Shown here piece by piece: positions 4,257-11,739 of a DNA stretch of 12,270 nucleotides (the first letter of the stretch is position 1; each line of letters opens with the position of its first letter). Where the stretch lies: the NCBI GenBank assembly GCA_900772565.1, contig CAAHET010000173.1, positions 1-12,270 on the forward strand, written 5' to 3'. Origin of the DNA: an uncultured Faecalibacterium sp. GTDB lineage: Bacteria; Bacillota; Clostridia; Oscillospirales; Ruminococcaceae. Under the pieces are notes generated by a model. That model did not search any database. It saw only the letters and a program-made list of their open reading frames with translations, and was not told the origin of the DNA. Position numbers and translations under genes: made by a program.

Positions 4257-6917
4257 ATGCAATGGACCGGTTTGAATGAACTGCGCGAAAAGTACCTGAG
4301 CTTCTTTGAAAGCAAGGGTCATCTGCGTCTGGACAGCTTCCCCCTGGTACCCAAGAACGACCCCAGCCTGCTGCTGATCAACAGCGGTATGGCACCCATG
4401 AAGAAGTGGTTCCTAGCACAGGAGGAGCCGCCCCGTCATCGCGTGACTACCTGCCAGAAGTGCATCCGCACCCCGGATATCGAGCGCGTGGGCATCACTG
4501 CCCGTCACGGCACCTTCTTTGAGATGCTGGGAAACTTCTCCTTCCAGGATTACTTCAAGGACGAGGTCATTCCTTGGGCTTGGGAGTTCCTGACCAGCGA
4601 CGAGTGGATGGCTATCCCCAAGGATCGTCTGCACATCTCTGTGTACGAGGAGGACGACGAGGCTTACGATATCTGGACCAAGAAGGTCGGCATTGCCCCG
4701 GACCACATGGTGCGTCTGGGCAAGGAGGACAACTTCTGGGAGCACGGCTCCGGCCCGTGCGGCCCCTGCTCTGAGATCTACTTTGACCGCGGTCCCGAGT
4801 ACGGCTGCGGCAAGCCGACCTGCGGCGTGGGCTGCGACTGCGACCGCTATATGGAGATCTGGAACCTCGTGTTCAGCCAGTTCGACGCCGACGGCAAGGG
4901 CCACTACGAGCGTCTGGCACGCCCCAACATTGATACCGGCATGGGTCTGGAGCGTCTGGCCTGCGTGATGCAGAACGTGGGCAACCTGTTCGAGGTGGAT
5001 ACCGTGCAGAGCGTGCTGCACCATGTGGAGCACATTGCAGGCAAAACCTACAAGCAGGACCCCAAGACCGATATCTCCATCCGCGTCATCACCGACCATA
5101 TCCGTAGCTGCACCTTTATGGTGTCTGACGGCATTCTGCCCTCCAACGAGGGCCGCGGCTATGTGCTGCGCCGTCTGCTGCGCCGCGCTGCCCGCCATGG
5201 CCGGATGCTGGGCATCGACCACCCCTTCCTCGTGGATCTGGTGGAGACTGTTATCCAGTCCAGTGAGTCCGCCTACCCCGAGCTGCGCGAGCATGACGCC
5301 TATATCAAGAAGGTCATCGGCACCGAGGAAGCAAACTTTGCCCGCACCATCGATGCCGGCATGAACATCCTGAACAACATGATCGACCGTCTGGAGAAGG
5401 CACACCAGAAGCTGCTGAGCGGCATGGACGCCTTCAAGCTGAACGATACCTTCGGCTTCCCGCTGGATCTGACCAAGGAGATCGCCGCCGAGCAGGGTCT
5501 GGAGATCGACGAGGACGGCTTCCACGCAGAGATGAAGAAGCAGAAGGAGCGCGCCCGCGCCGAGCGTCTGAAGAAGAATATCTCCGGCTGGAGCGAGGAT
5601 CTGTTCGGCGCACTGGAGGCCGAGCCCACCGTCTTTACCGGCTACGACACCCTGACCGACAAGGGCACTGTTGTGGCGCTGAGCGATGAAGAGACCCTGA
5701 CCGATGCCATTGCCACCGACGAGGAGGCAAAGGACGGCGTGCTGGTGGTGCTGGATAAGACCCCCTTCTACGCAGAGATGGGCGGTCAGGCTGCCGACCA
5801 CGGCGTGCTGAACGGTGCCGAGTGCAGCCTGCGCGTGCTGGACGTGAAAAAGACCCCCAAGGGCTACTACGTCCACACCTGCGTGCTGGAAAGCGGCATC
5901 GTGAAGGTTGGCGATGTGCTGACCGCACAGGTGGACAAGGACTACCGCATGGCCATTGCCCGCAACCACACCGCTACCCACCTGCTGCAGGCTGCCCTGC
6001 GCGAGGTGCTGGGCGACCATGTGCATCAGGCAGGCTCCTATCAGGATGCCGCCATCACCCACTTCGACTTTACCCACTTCAGCGCCGTGACCCCCGAGGA
6101 GCTGGCACGGGTGCAGAAGATCGTCAACGATAAGATCTTCGACTCCATGAATGTCACCGTGCAGGAGATGCCGGTGGAAGAGGCCAAGAAGCTGGGCGCA
6201 ATGGCTCTGTTTGGCGAAAAGTACGGCAAGGTGGTCCGCGTGGTGGATATCGAGGGCTGGTCTACCGAGTTCTGCGGCGGCACCCATGTCAAGAACACCG
6301 CCCAGATCGGCGGCTTCAAGATCGTCAGCGAGTCCTCTGTGGCTGCCGGCATCCGCCGTATCGAGGCTGTCACCGGTCGCAACCTGCTGATCCGTGCAAA
6401 CCTGCAGGAGGCTATGCTGCATGATGTGGCCAACACCCTCAAGGCCAACAACGTGGCTGCTCTGCCCGCCCGCGCCGAGGCTGTGATGGCCGAGAACAAG
6501 GCCATGAGCCGCGAGCTGGAGGAGATGAAGGCCAAGATCGCCGCCTCCAAGGTGGACAGCCTGTTCGACAATGCCGAGGAAGCAGACGGCGTGAAGATCG
6601 CTTCTGCATACTTTACCGGTACCACCGGCGACACCCTGCGCGGCATGTGCGACAGCATCCGCGACAAGGCCGTGAACCCCGTGGTGGCTGTTCTGGTGGG
6701 CAAGGCCGAGGATAAGATCACCATGGCTGTTACCGTGAATAAGCTGGCACAGGAAAAGGGTCTCAAAGCCGGTGTGCTGGTCAAGGAGCTGTCCGCTATC
6801 GCAGGCGGCAAGGGCGGCGGCAAGCCGGACTTTGCAATGGCCGGTTTGAAAGACGAGACCAAGATCGATGAAGCACTGGCTGCTGTGAGCGCCATCGTCA
6901 AGAAGACTCTGGGCTAA
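4257..6917 (+). CDS. alaS: Alanyl-tRNA synthetase
   Basis: The 886-residue protein (E. coli enzyme 876) charges tRNA-Ala with alanine and clears mischarged Ser/Gly-tRNA-Ala. Class II motif 2 includes R83-H84-G-T-F-F-E, and motif 3 is GMGLER at 228-233. The editing domain zinc-type residues are H571, H575 (NHTATH), C673 and H677 (CGGTH), each 7 ahead of the E. coli numbering. The C-terminal C-Ala/DHHA1 part ends with GGKGGGKPDFAMAG. The catalytic domain carries C168, C171 and a further cluster C184, C189, C193, C195, also seen in other clostridial enzymes. The start is ATG 4257 with GAGGAG about 10 bases upstream; the in-frame extension to 4107 would lie inside the T-box and terminator and is rejected. 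Regulation is by the upstream T-box. It is the first gene of a probable run with the HIT, phosphoribosyltransferase and comEC genes. Confidence 0.98.
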   Translation: MQWTGLNELREKYLSFFESKGHLRLDSFPLVPKNDPSLLLINSGMAPMKKWFLAQEEPPRHRVTTCQKCIRTPDIERVGITARHGTFFEMLGNFSFQDYFKDEVIPWAWEFLTSDEWMAIPKDRLHISVYEEDDEAYDIWTKKVGIAPDHMVRLGKEDNFWEHGSGPCGPCSEIYFDRGPEYGCGKPTCGVGCDCDRYMEIWNLVFSQFDADGKGHYERLARPNIDTGMGLERLACVMQNVGNLFEVDTVQSVLHHVEHIAGKTYKQDPKTDISIRVITDHIRSCTFMVSDGILPSNEGRGYVLRRLLRRAARHGRMLGIDHPFLVDLVETVIQSSESAYPELREHDAYIKKVIGTEEANFARTIDAGMNILNNMIDRLEKAHQKLLSGMDAFKLNDTFGFPLDLTKEIAAEQGLEIDEDGFHAEMKKQKERARAERLKKNISGWSEDLFGALEAEPTVFTGYDTLTDKGTVVALSDEETLTDAIATDEEAKDGVLVVLDKTPFYAEMGGQAADHGVLNGAECSLRVLDVKKTPKGYYVHTCVLESGIVKVGDVLTAQVDKDYRMAIARNHTATHLLQAALREVLGDHVHQAGSYQDAAITHFDFTHFSAVTPEELARVQKIVNDKIFDSMNVTVQEMPVEEAKKLGAMALFGEKYGKVVRVVDIEGWSTEFCGGTHVKNTAQIGGFKIVSESSVAAGIRRIEAVTGRNLLIRANLQEAMLHDVANTLKANNVAALPARAEAVMAENKAMSRELEEMKAKIAASKVDSLFDNAEEADGVKIASAYFTGTTGDTLRGMCDSIRDKAVNPVVAVLVGKAEDKITMAVTVNKLAQEKGLKAGVLVKELSAIAGGKGGGKPDFAMAGLKDETKIDEALAAVSAIVKKTLG

Positions 6918-6930
6918 AAAGGATCTATGT

Positions 6931-6974
6931 CCCGCGCCCGGTGCCGGATGCGCGCCGGGGCGGCGGGCTTTTGT
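6931..6974 (+). terminator. GC-rich intergenic hairpin after alaS (weak or partial terminator)
   Basis: GCCCGGTGC can pair with GCGCCGGGGC (roughly 6936-6944 with 6952-6961) with one bulged base, followed by a short CTTTTG. The stem is strong but the T run is short, so it may only reduce read-through from alaS into the HIT gene, or stabilise the mRNA end. No new promoter is evident in this 80-base gap. Confidence 0.4.
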
Positions 6975-6997
6975 AGAAGCAGGAAGGAGTGTTCCCC

Positions 6998-7330
6998 ATG
7001 GAAGATTGTCTGTTTTGCATGATCGCAGAGGGCAAGATCCCCTCTAAAAAGCTGTACGAGGATGACCAGGTGGTGGCATTCTACGACATCAACCCGCAGG
7101 CAAAGGTGCATTTCCTTGTGGTTCCCCGCAAGCACATCTCCTCTGCCGCTGCGCTGACCGAGGAGGATGGTGCCCTGCTGGGCCACATCTTCACCGTTAT
7201 CGCAAAGCTGGCCAAGGAGCAGGGGCTGGAAAACGGCTACCGCATCATCTCCAACGTGGGCGAGGACGCAGGCCAGACCGTGAAGCATCTGCATTTCCAT
7301 GTTCTGGGCGGCGAAAAACTGCCTGTCTGA
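6998..7330 (+). CDS. HIT-family (HinT-like) nucleotide hydrolase
   Basis: The 110-residue protein is a full-length histidine-triad protein. The triad is H97-x-H99-x-H101 in HLHFHVLGG, with H99 the expected nucleophile. N-terminal C4-x2-C7 (CLFC), and the stretches YEDDQVVAFYDINPQAKVH and VVPRKHI, are typical of the HinT branch. Such enzymes hydrolyse purine nucleoside phosphoramidates and can remove AMP from lysyl- or other aminoacyl-adenylates. The ATG at 6998 is chosen because AGGAAGGAG ends 8 bases before it; an in-frame GTG at 6989 would sit on that site. It follows alaS by 80 bases and precedes the phosphoribosyltransferase by 28. A link to aminoacyl-adenylate clean-up near alaS is attractive but inferred. 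Confidence 0.93.
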   Translation: MEDCLFCMIAEGKIPSKKLYEDDQVVAFYDINPQAKVHFLVVPRKHISSAAALTEEDGALLGHIFTVIAKLAKEQGLENGYRIISNVGEDAGQTVKHLHFHVLGGEKLPV

Positions 7331-7358
7331 TTCCAATACGAAAGGGAGATTTTTGATT

Positions 7359-7898
7359 ATGGCTGAAACTTATACCCTGCACGTTGCAGGCCTGACCCGT
7401 GAGCTGACCATCTGCAAGGTAAACGACCACATGGACATTGCCGCGTTCATCATGCTGGGTGATGCCGAGCTGACCGTGGCTGCTGCTGCGGAGCTGCTGA
7501 AGAAGTGCCCGGATTTTGATATCCTGCTCACCGCCGAGGCCAAGGGTATTCCGCTGGCACACGAGATGAGCCGCCAGAGCGGCAAGCCCTATATCTGCGC
7601 CCGCAAGGGTGTCAAGTTGTATATGCCGGACCCCGTGGTGGTGGAGGATCAGTCCATTACCACTGCCGGTAAGCAGAAGCTGGTCATCGACCGCAAGGAG
7701 CTGGAAAAGATGAACGGCAAGCGGGTGCTGGTGGTGGACGATGTCATCTCCACCGGCGGCTCTCTGAAGGCGCTGGATGCGTTGGCTGAAAAGACCCAGT
7801 GCACCATCGTGGGTCAGGCCGCTGTTCTGGCTGAGGGCGATGCTTCCGAGCGCAAGGATATCATCTTCCTTGAGCCGCTGCCCCTGTTCTTCCACTAA
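7359..7898 (+). CDS. Purine-type phosphoribosyltransferase (adenine phosphoribosyltransferase-like)
   Basis: The 179-residue protein is a type I phosphoribosyltransferase. The PRPP-binding motif VLVVDDVISTGGS has acidic residues D127 and D128, and an earlier EAKGIPLAHE stretch corresponds to the purine-side region of Apt-like enzymes. Family members join a purine base to PRPP to make the nucleotide and release pyrophosphate. Size and layout fit adenine phosphoribosyltransferase (about 170-180 residues), but xanthine-type specificity or a regulatory paralogue cannot be excluded, so no symbol is given. The start is ATG 7359 with AAAGGGAG 10 bases upstream. An in-frame ATG at 7299 would overlap the HIT gene. 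It lies 28 bases after the HIT gene and 6 bases before comEC, consistent with one transcript. Confidence 0.85.
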   Translation: MAETYTLHVAGLTRELTICKVNDHMDIAAFIMLGDAELTVAAAAELLKKCPDFDILLTAEAKGIPLAHEMSRQSGKPYICARKGVKLYMPDPVVVEDQSITTAGKQKLVIDRKELEKMNGKRVLVVDDVISTGGSLKALDALAEKTQCTIVGQAAVLAEGDASERKDIIFLEPLPLFFH

Positions 7899-7904
7899 GC
7901 CGGG

Positions 7905-10028
7905 ATGCGCCGCCCGCTCTGCGCGTTCTGCGCCGGAATGATGGGCCTTAGTTTCCTATGGACTTTTTTGCCGCAAACGGAACTTTTTATGCCGTTTGCG
8001 GCATTTTTTGTCGCCTTTTTGCTGCTGCTCTGCATCCCGGATGGCAGCCGCAAGCTGGCGGTCTGCCTGCTGCTGGGCGCACTGGCAGGGCTTTGCGCGG
8101 TGTATACCACGAGCACCCGGCTGGAGCGTGCCCGGTCAAATTACGCCGGGCGCACCGTGCTGTTGACTGCCGAGGTGGAGCGCGCGGAAAGTAACTATTT
8201 TTCGGATACAGTGGACGCGACCCTGTGGGTGGAAAGTGTGAATGGCAGCCCGGCGGGCTTCCGCATAGCCTGTGCAGAGCTGCCCGCCTGCGCGGCAGGG
8301 CAGCGGGTGCAGGGCTGGTTCACGCTGCAACAACCGGACAGAGAAGAGCGGACGGCACAGTACGCAGACGGCATCGCTTTGCAGGCAGAGCCTGTACCGG
8401 AAAAGCCGCAGCTTACCGTGCTGGGCGAGAGCGGCAGCTTCCGTGCCCGCACCCATCGCTTGCAGCAAAAACTGAGTGAGAGCCTGCGCCGGGAGATGCA
8501 CCGGGACACCGGCGGCGTGCTGGCAGCTATGACGGTGGGCGACCGCAGCGGGCTTTCGGCGCAGCTGCGCAGTGCCTACCGGGGCGCGGGGCTTTCCCAT
8601 GTGCTGGTGGTCAGCGGAATGCACGTTTCCATCCTGTGCGGGGATATCCTGAGCGTGCTGCTGCCCTATCGCTGGGAGCAGAGCTACCGCAGCCGCAGAC
8701 GGCGCACAGTCTGGAAAAGCCTGCTGACGCTGGTGCTGATGGGCGTGACCGGCTTTACACCCTCGGTGCGCCGCGCCGCCGTGGCGGTGTGGGTCAGCGC
8801 CTTGGGCGTGTGGGTGTGGGGACCGCCGGACGCCCTTACCTCGCTGGCGGCGGCAGGCGTCCTGATGACTGCCGCCAACAGCTATGCGGTGTGGGATATC
8901 GGCTTTGAGCTTTCTTTTGCGGCAGTGGTGGGCACGGTGGCAGGCAACGCCTGCATCCGCCGGATGCGGGACGCCCACGACAGGCGCTTCTGGGTCAAAG
9001 CTGGGGAAAACCTGCAAAAGCCGGTCAGACGCCCGTGGTTTAACAGGCTGCCGGAGCGGCTTCAGGGTCTTGTAGAGAGTGCCTGCATTGCCGCCTGCGC
9101 CTCGGCGGCTACCTTCCCGGTGCTGGTGCTGCGGGGGTTGAGTGTCAGCGCATGGGCGGTGGTTTCCAGCATCGCGGTGCTGTGGATGGTGCAGCCGCTG
9201 CTTTTGCTGGGACTGGCAGTAGCTTTTGTGGGTCTGGTGCCGTGGCTGGCACCGGTACACGGGATGCTCTCCCGGGCGGCAGACCTGCTGACCGGGCTAT
9301 TGAATAGCTGGGCGGTCTGGCTCAGCACAAAGCCCGGGGCATCCATCTACTTTGATACCACTTACGCGGCGCTGGTCTGTCTGCTGCTGTGCGGGCTTGG
9401 GGTGCTGGCTTTCCGCTGGCGGGTGCGTCTGCGGGTGGCTCTGCCAGGCATCCTGCTGGCGGCAGCGGTGGGCATCGGGTTGGGAAACGCCCTCAGCCGG
9501 GACGTGGTGCACATCGACCTTGTGGGCAGCGCACAGGCACCTGCGGTGATGATTGCCCAGAACGACCGGGCAGTGGTGCTGTTCCGGGGCGGCAGCGCCG
9601 CCCAGCGTGCGGTGGAAAACCAGCTGGCACGGCGGGGCGTGCGCACTGTGGAACTGGTGGTAGACCTGCGCATGAATGCAAAAACTGCCTGTACCCTGCC
9701 CGCGCAGCAGGGCATCCGGGCAGAGCGTCTGCCGGTCTATGCCAGCCGTAAGCTGCGCTGCACCCCGGCGGCGGTGGAGCTGCTGCGCACCCGGGAAGGG
9801 TGTCTGGTGCGGTTGAGTATCGGCAACCGGCAGTTTGTGACCCTGAGCGGCAGGGCAGAACTGGCGCAGCCGCTGCAAACGGAGTGGCTGATCGCCACGC
9901 CGAAAAAGCCGGAGGCCGTGCAGTACCAAAAACTGCTGGCACTGCGCAGTTACAGCTGGATGCTGCCGGAGGAGCAGTACACCGCCTCCCTCAGCCTGCG
10001 CCGCACCGGTGGCGAAAAACTAGGGTAG
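7905..10028 (+). CDS. comEC: ComEC/Rec2-family DNA-uptake channel with degenerate C-terminal beta-lactamase-like domain
   Basis: The 707-residue integral membrane protein matches ComEC, the channel that passes single-stranded DNA across the membrane in natural transformation. N-terminal hydrophobic segments are at about 5-22, 29-44 and 50-68. A soluble OB-like region (about 80-175) and the competence domain (about 200-510) follow, with hallmark LSHVLVVSGMHVSIL (H240) and GFTPSVRRAAVAV (283-295). The last 175 residues align in pattern with the usual metallo-beta-lactamase domain: VHIDLVG at 535-541 stands where LDVGQGD is expected, and VVLFRGG (557-563) where a LIDGG-type strand is expected. 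The HxHxDH segment is replaced by VDLRMNAK (586-593), and the domain is shorter than usual. The start ATG is 6 bases after the previous stop without a clear ribosome binding site, suggesting translational coupling. M12/M13 are alternative starts. Confidence 0.9.
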   Translation: MRRPLCAFCAGMMGLSFLWTFLPQTELFMPFAAFFVAFLLLLCIPDGSRKLAVCLLLGALAGLCAVYTTSTRLERARSNYAGRTVLLTAEVERAESNYFSDTVDATLWVESVNGSPAGFRIACAELPACAAGQRVQGWFTLQQPDREERTAQYADGIALQAEPVPEKPQLTVLGESGSFRARTHRLQQKLSESLRREMHRDTGGVLAAMTVGDRSGLSAQLRSAYRGAGLSHVLVVSGMHVSILCGDILSVLLPYRWEQSYRSRRRRTVWKSLLTLVLMGVTGFTPSVRRAAVAVWVSALGVWVWGPPDALTSLAAAGVLMTAANSYAVWDIGFELSFAAVVGTVAGNACIRRMRDAHDRRFWVKAGENLQKPVRRPWFNRLPERLQGLVESACIAACASAATFPVLVLRGLSVSAWAVVSSIAVLWMVQPLLLLGLAVAFVGLVPWLAPVHGMLSRAADLLTGLLNSWAVWLSTKPGASIYFDTTYAALVCLLLCGLGVLAFRWRVRLRVALPGILLAAAVGIGLGNALSRDVVHIDLVGSAQAPAVMIAQNDRAVVLFRGGSAAQRAVENQLARRGVRTVELVVDLRMNAKTACTLPAQQGIRAERLPVYASRKLRCTPAAVELLRTREGCLVRLSIGNRQFVTLSGRAELAQPLQTEWLIATPKKPEAVQYQKLLALRSYSWMLPEEQYTASLSLRRTGGEKLG

Positions 10029-10032
10029 CGCT

Positions 10033-10060
10033 TTGCAATCCGGGCCGAGTGTGGTACAAT
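10033..10060 (+). promoter_or_regulatory. Promoter for holA
   Basis: -10 TACAAT (10055-10060), flanked by TG two bases upstream, is paired with a weak -35 TTGCAA (10033-10038) at 16 bases. The predicted start near 10067 is 30 bases before the holA ATG. This would give holA and the downstream gene expression independent of the alaS T-box. Confidence 0.6.
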
Positions 10061-10096
10061 ACAAAAAGCATTCTATAACAAGAAAGGGGCATTTGC

Positions 10097-11125
10097 ATGG
10101 CCACGGAAGCAAAACTCCGGCAGCTGGCCGACAAGGGCTGCCCGGTCTACTATTTTTATTCCAGCGAGCGGTATCTGGTGCGGCAGGCGGTAGCGGCGGC
10201 GGTGCGGGTGCTGTCGGCAGACAGCGACGAGGACGCCACGATCCTGGACGGCGCTGCCCCGGAGCTGGAGCAACTTATCATGGCGGCGGGCACCATCTCC
10301 TTTTTCGGTACCCGGCGTGTGGTGGTGCTGCCGGAGCTGGACCCTGCCGCCTACGGCAGCAAGGACTTGGACGAGCTGTGCAGCACCCTTTCCAGCTTGG
10401 AAAATGCTGTGGCGGTGCTGGGCAGCGTGTTCCCGCTGGAGCGCAGCAAGCTCAAGCTGGGCAAGCAGGCGCAAAAGCTGCAAGCCCAGTGCAAGGCCAT
10501 CGGCTACACCGAGGAACTGGCAAAGCCCCGCCCTTTTGAACTAAAAAATTTGATGATGGAGCGCGCAAAGGCGCAGGACACAGCCCTGCCGGACGGTGCG
10601 GCCACCGCATTGCTGGAGCGCTGCGGCGAGGACACCTTTCTGCTGGAAAACGAGGTGGATAAGCTCTGTGCCCTGTCCGGCTACCAGACCGTGAGCGCCT
10701 CCATGGTGGCAGAGATGGGCACGGTAAGCCTTGAAGCGGACGTGTTCGAGATGATCCGCATGATCACCGCCAAAAACGCCACCGGAGCCTGCAAAAAGTT
10801 GCAGACCCTGCTGCGGCTGCAACAGGAGCCCATCGCCATCACGGCAGCGATGATCGGCAGTTATGTGGACCTGTACCGGGTCAAACTGGGGGCGGCAAAG
10901 CGGAAAAATTACAGTGCAGTGCACAAGGATTTTGGCTATAAGGGCAGCGACTACCGGTTGAAGCGCTCGGCAGAGACTGCCACCCACTACACTCTGCCCC
11001 AGCTGGAAGCCTGCCTGCAGGTGCTGCTGGAGCTGGACCAGAGCCTGAAAAGCCAGCCTGTGGCGGCGCAGACACTGCTGGAAACAGCACTGTGCCGGCT
11101 GGCGCTGGCGGGGAGCGGAAGATGA
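10097..11125 (+). CDS. holA: DNA polymerase III subunit delta
   Basis: The 342-residue protein matches the delta subunit of the clamp loader in length (about 340) and pattern. The N-terminal part begins VYYFYSSERYLVRQA, as in Firmicutes HolA (YlF-G-E/D-E-yl). The middle carries the LLERCGEDTFLLENEVDKLCAL segment. The C-terminal collar domain ends in ...AKRKNYSAVHKDFGYKGSDYRLKR and LLELDQSLKSQP, typical for the family. Delta opens the beta sliding clamp during replication. The start ATG has AGAAAGGGG 7 bases upstream. Adjacency to comEC is the classic Firmicutes arrangement. Its stop overlaps the start of the next gene (ATGA), so the two are probably translationally coupled. Confidence 0.93.
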   Translation: MATEAKLRQLADKGCPVYYFYSSERYLVRQAVAAAVRVLSADSDEDATILDGAAPELEQLIMAAGTISFFGTRRVVVLPELDPAAYGSKDLDELCSTLSSLENAVAVLGSVFPLERSKLKLGKQAQKLQAQCKAIGYTEELAKPRPFELKNLMMERAKAQDTALPDGAATALLERCGEDTFLLENEVDKLCALSGYQTVSASMVAEMGTVSLEADVFEMIRMITAKNATGACKKLQTLLRLQQEPIAITAAMIGSYVDLYRVKLGAAKRKNYSAVHKDFGYKGSDYRLKRSAETATHYTLPQLEACLQVLLELDQSLKSQPVAAQTLLETALCRLALAGSGR

Positions 11126-11736
11126 TGCAAAGCGAGATGATCCATACCGACCGGGTGCTGATCGTGGAGGGCAAGTACGATGCCGTCCGTCTGGCGCACC
11201 TGACCGATGCCATGATCCTGCTGACGGATGGTTTTGGCATTTATAAAGACAAACAGCGCCAGCAGCTGTTCCGAGCGCTGGCGCAGAAAAACGGTCTGAT
11301 CTTACTTACGGATTCGGACGCGGCAGGTTTCCGCATCCGCAATTACATCACCAACATGGTGGGTGCGCAGAACGTGGTGCAGGCCTATGTGCCCGCCATC
11401 CACGGTAAGGAAAAGCGCAAAGCGCAGCCCGGCAAGGAGGGCTTGCTGGGGGTAGAGGGCGTGGACGATGCTCTTGTGCGGCAAGCGCTGTTGGATGCTC
11501 TGGGTGCAGAGGCCGGAGCCGCGCCGGTGCGCCCGGCAGGGCGGCAGATCACCTACACCGATCTGTACGAGTGGGGGCTTTCCGGCAAGCCCGGAAGCGC
11601 CGAGCGCAAGGCAAAACTTCTGAATGCGCTGGGGCTGCCGCCGCGCCTTTCCAAAAAGGAACTGGTGGAGGCCTTCAACCGGCTGTACACTTTTGAACAA
11701 CTGGACGAATTGCAGTTGAAAATTTTGCAGGAGTGA
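11122..11736 (+). CDS. rnmV: RNase M5-like TOPRIM protein (5S rRNA maturation family)
   Basis: The 204-residue protein has a TOPRIM fold: E16 in LIVEGKYD, then D64 and D66 in LLTDSDAAGFRIRNYI. A lysine-rich loop GKEKRKAQPGKEG leads into LGVEGVDD, as in RNase M5, and a C-terminal helical domain (about 145-204) resembles the domain that follows TOPRIM in that family. RNase M5 trims precursor 5S rRNA in low-GC Gram-positives. Starts at 11122 or 11125 are both possible; 11122 is preferred since GGAG is 6 bases upstream and it forms an ATGA overlap with holA. No rRNA gene is in the window. Assignment to the RNase M5 family is good, but strict orthology (versus another small clostridial TOPRIM protein) is less certain because the conserved DPDYPG-type motif reads DSDAAG here. 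Confidence 0.75.
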   Translation: MMQSEMIHTDRVLIVEGKYDAVRLAHLTDAMILLTDGFGIYKDKQRQQLFRALAQKNGLILLTDSDAAGFRIRNYITNMVGAQNVVQAYVPAIHGKEKRKAQPGKEGLLGVEGVDDALVRQALLDALGAEAGAAPVRPAGRQITYTDLYEWGLSGKPGSAERKAKLLNALGLPPRLSKKELVEAFNRLYTFEQLDELQLKILQE

Positions 11737-11739
11737 AAA

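Noticed and set aside
3006..4322. A 438-residue minus-strand open frame across the lipoprotein gene and the T-box leader
   Set aside because: It crosses a strong promoter, a T-box and a terminator on the other strand. It has no family resemblance.
4413..6422. A 669-residue open frame on the minus strand opposite alaS
   Set aside because: It lies wholly within a certain alaS gene, has low-complexity His/Leu/Gly-rich translation and no ribosome binding site. It arises from the G/C-rich third positions of alaS codons.
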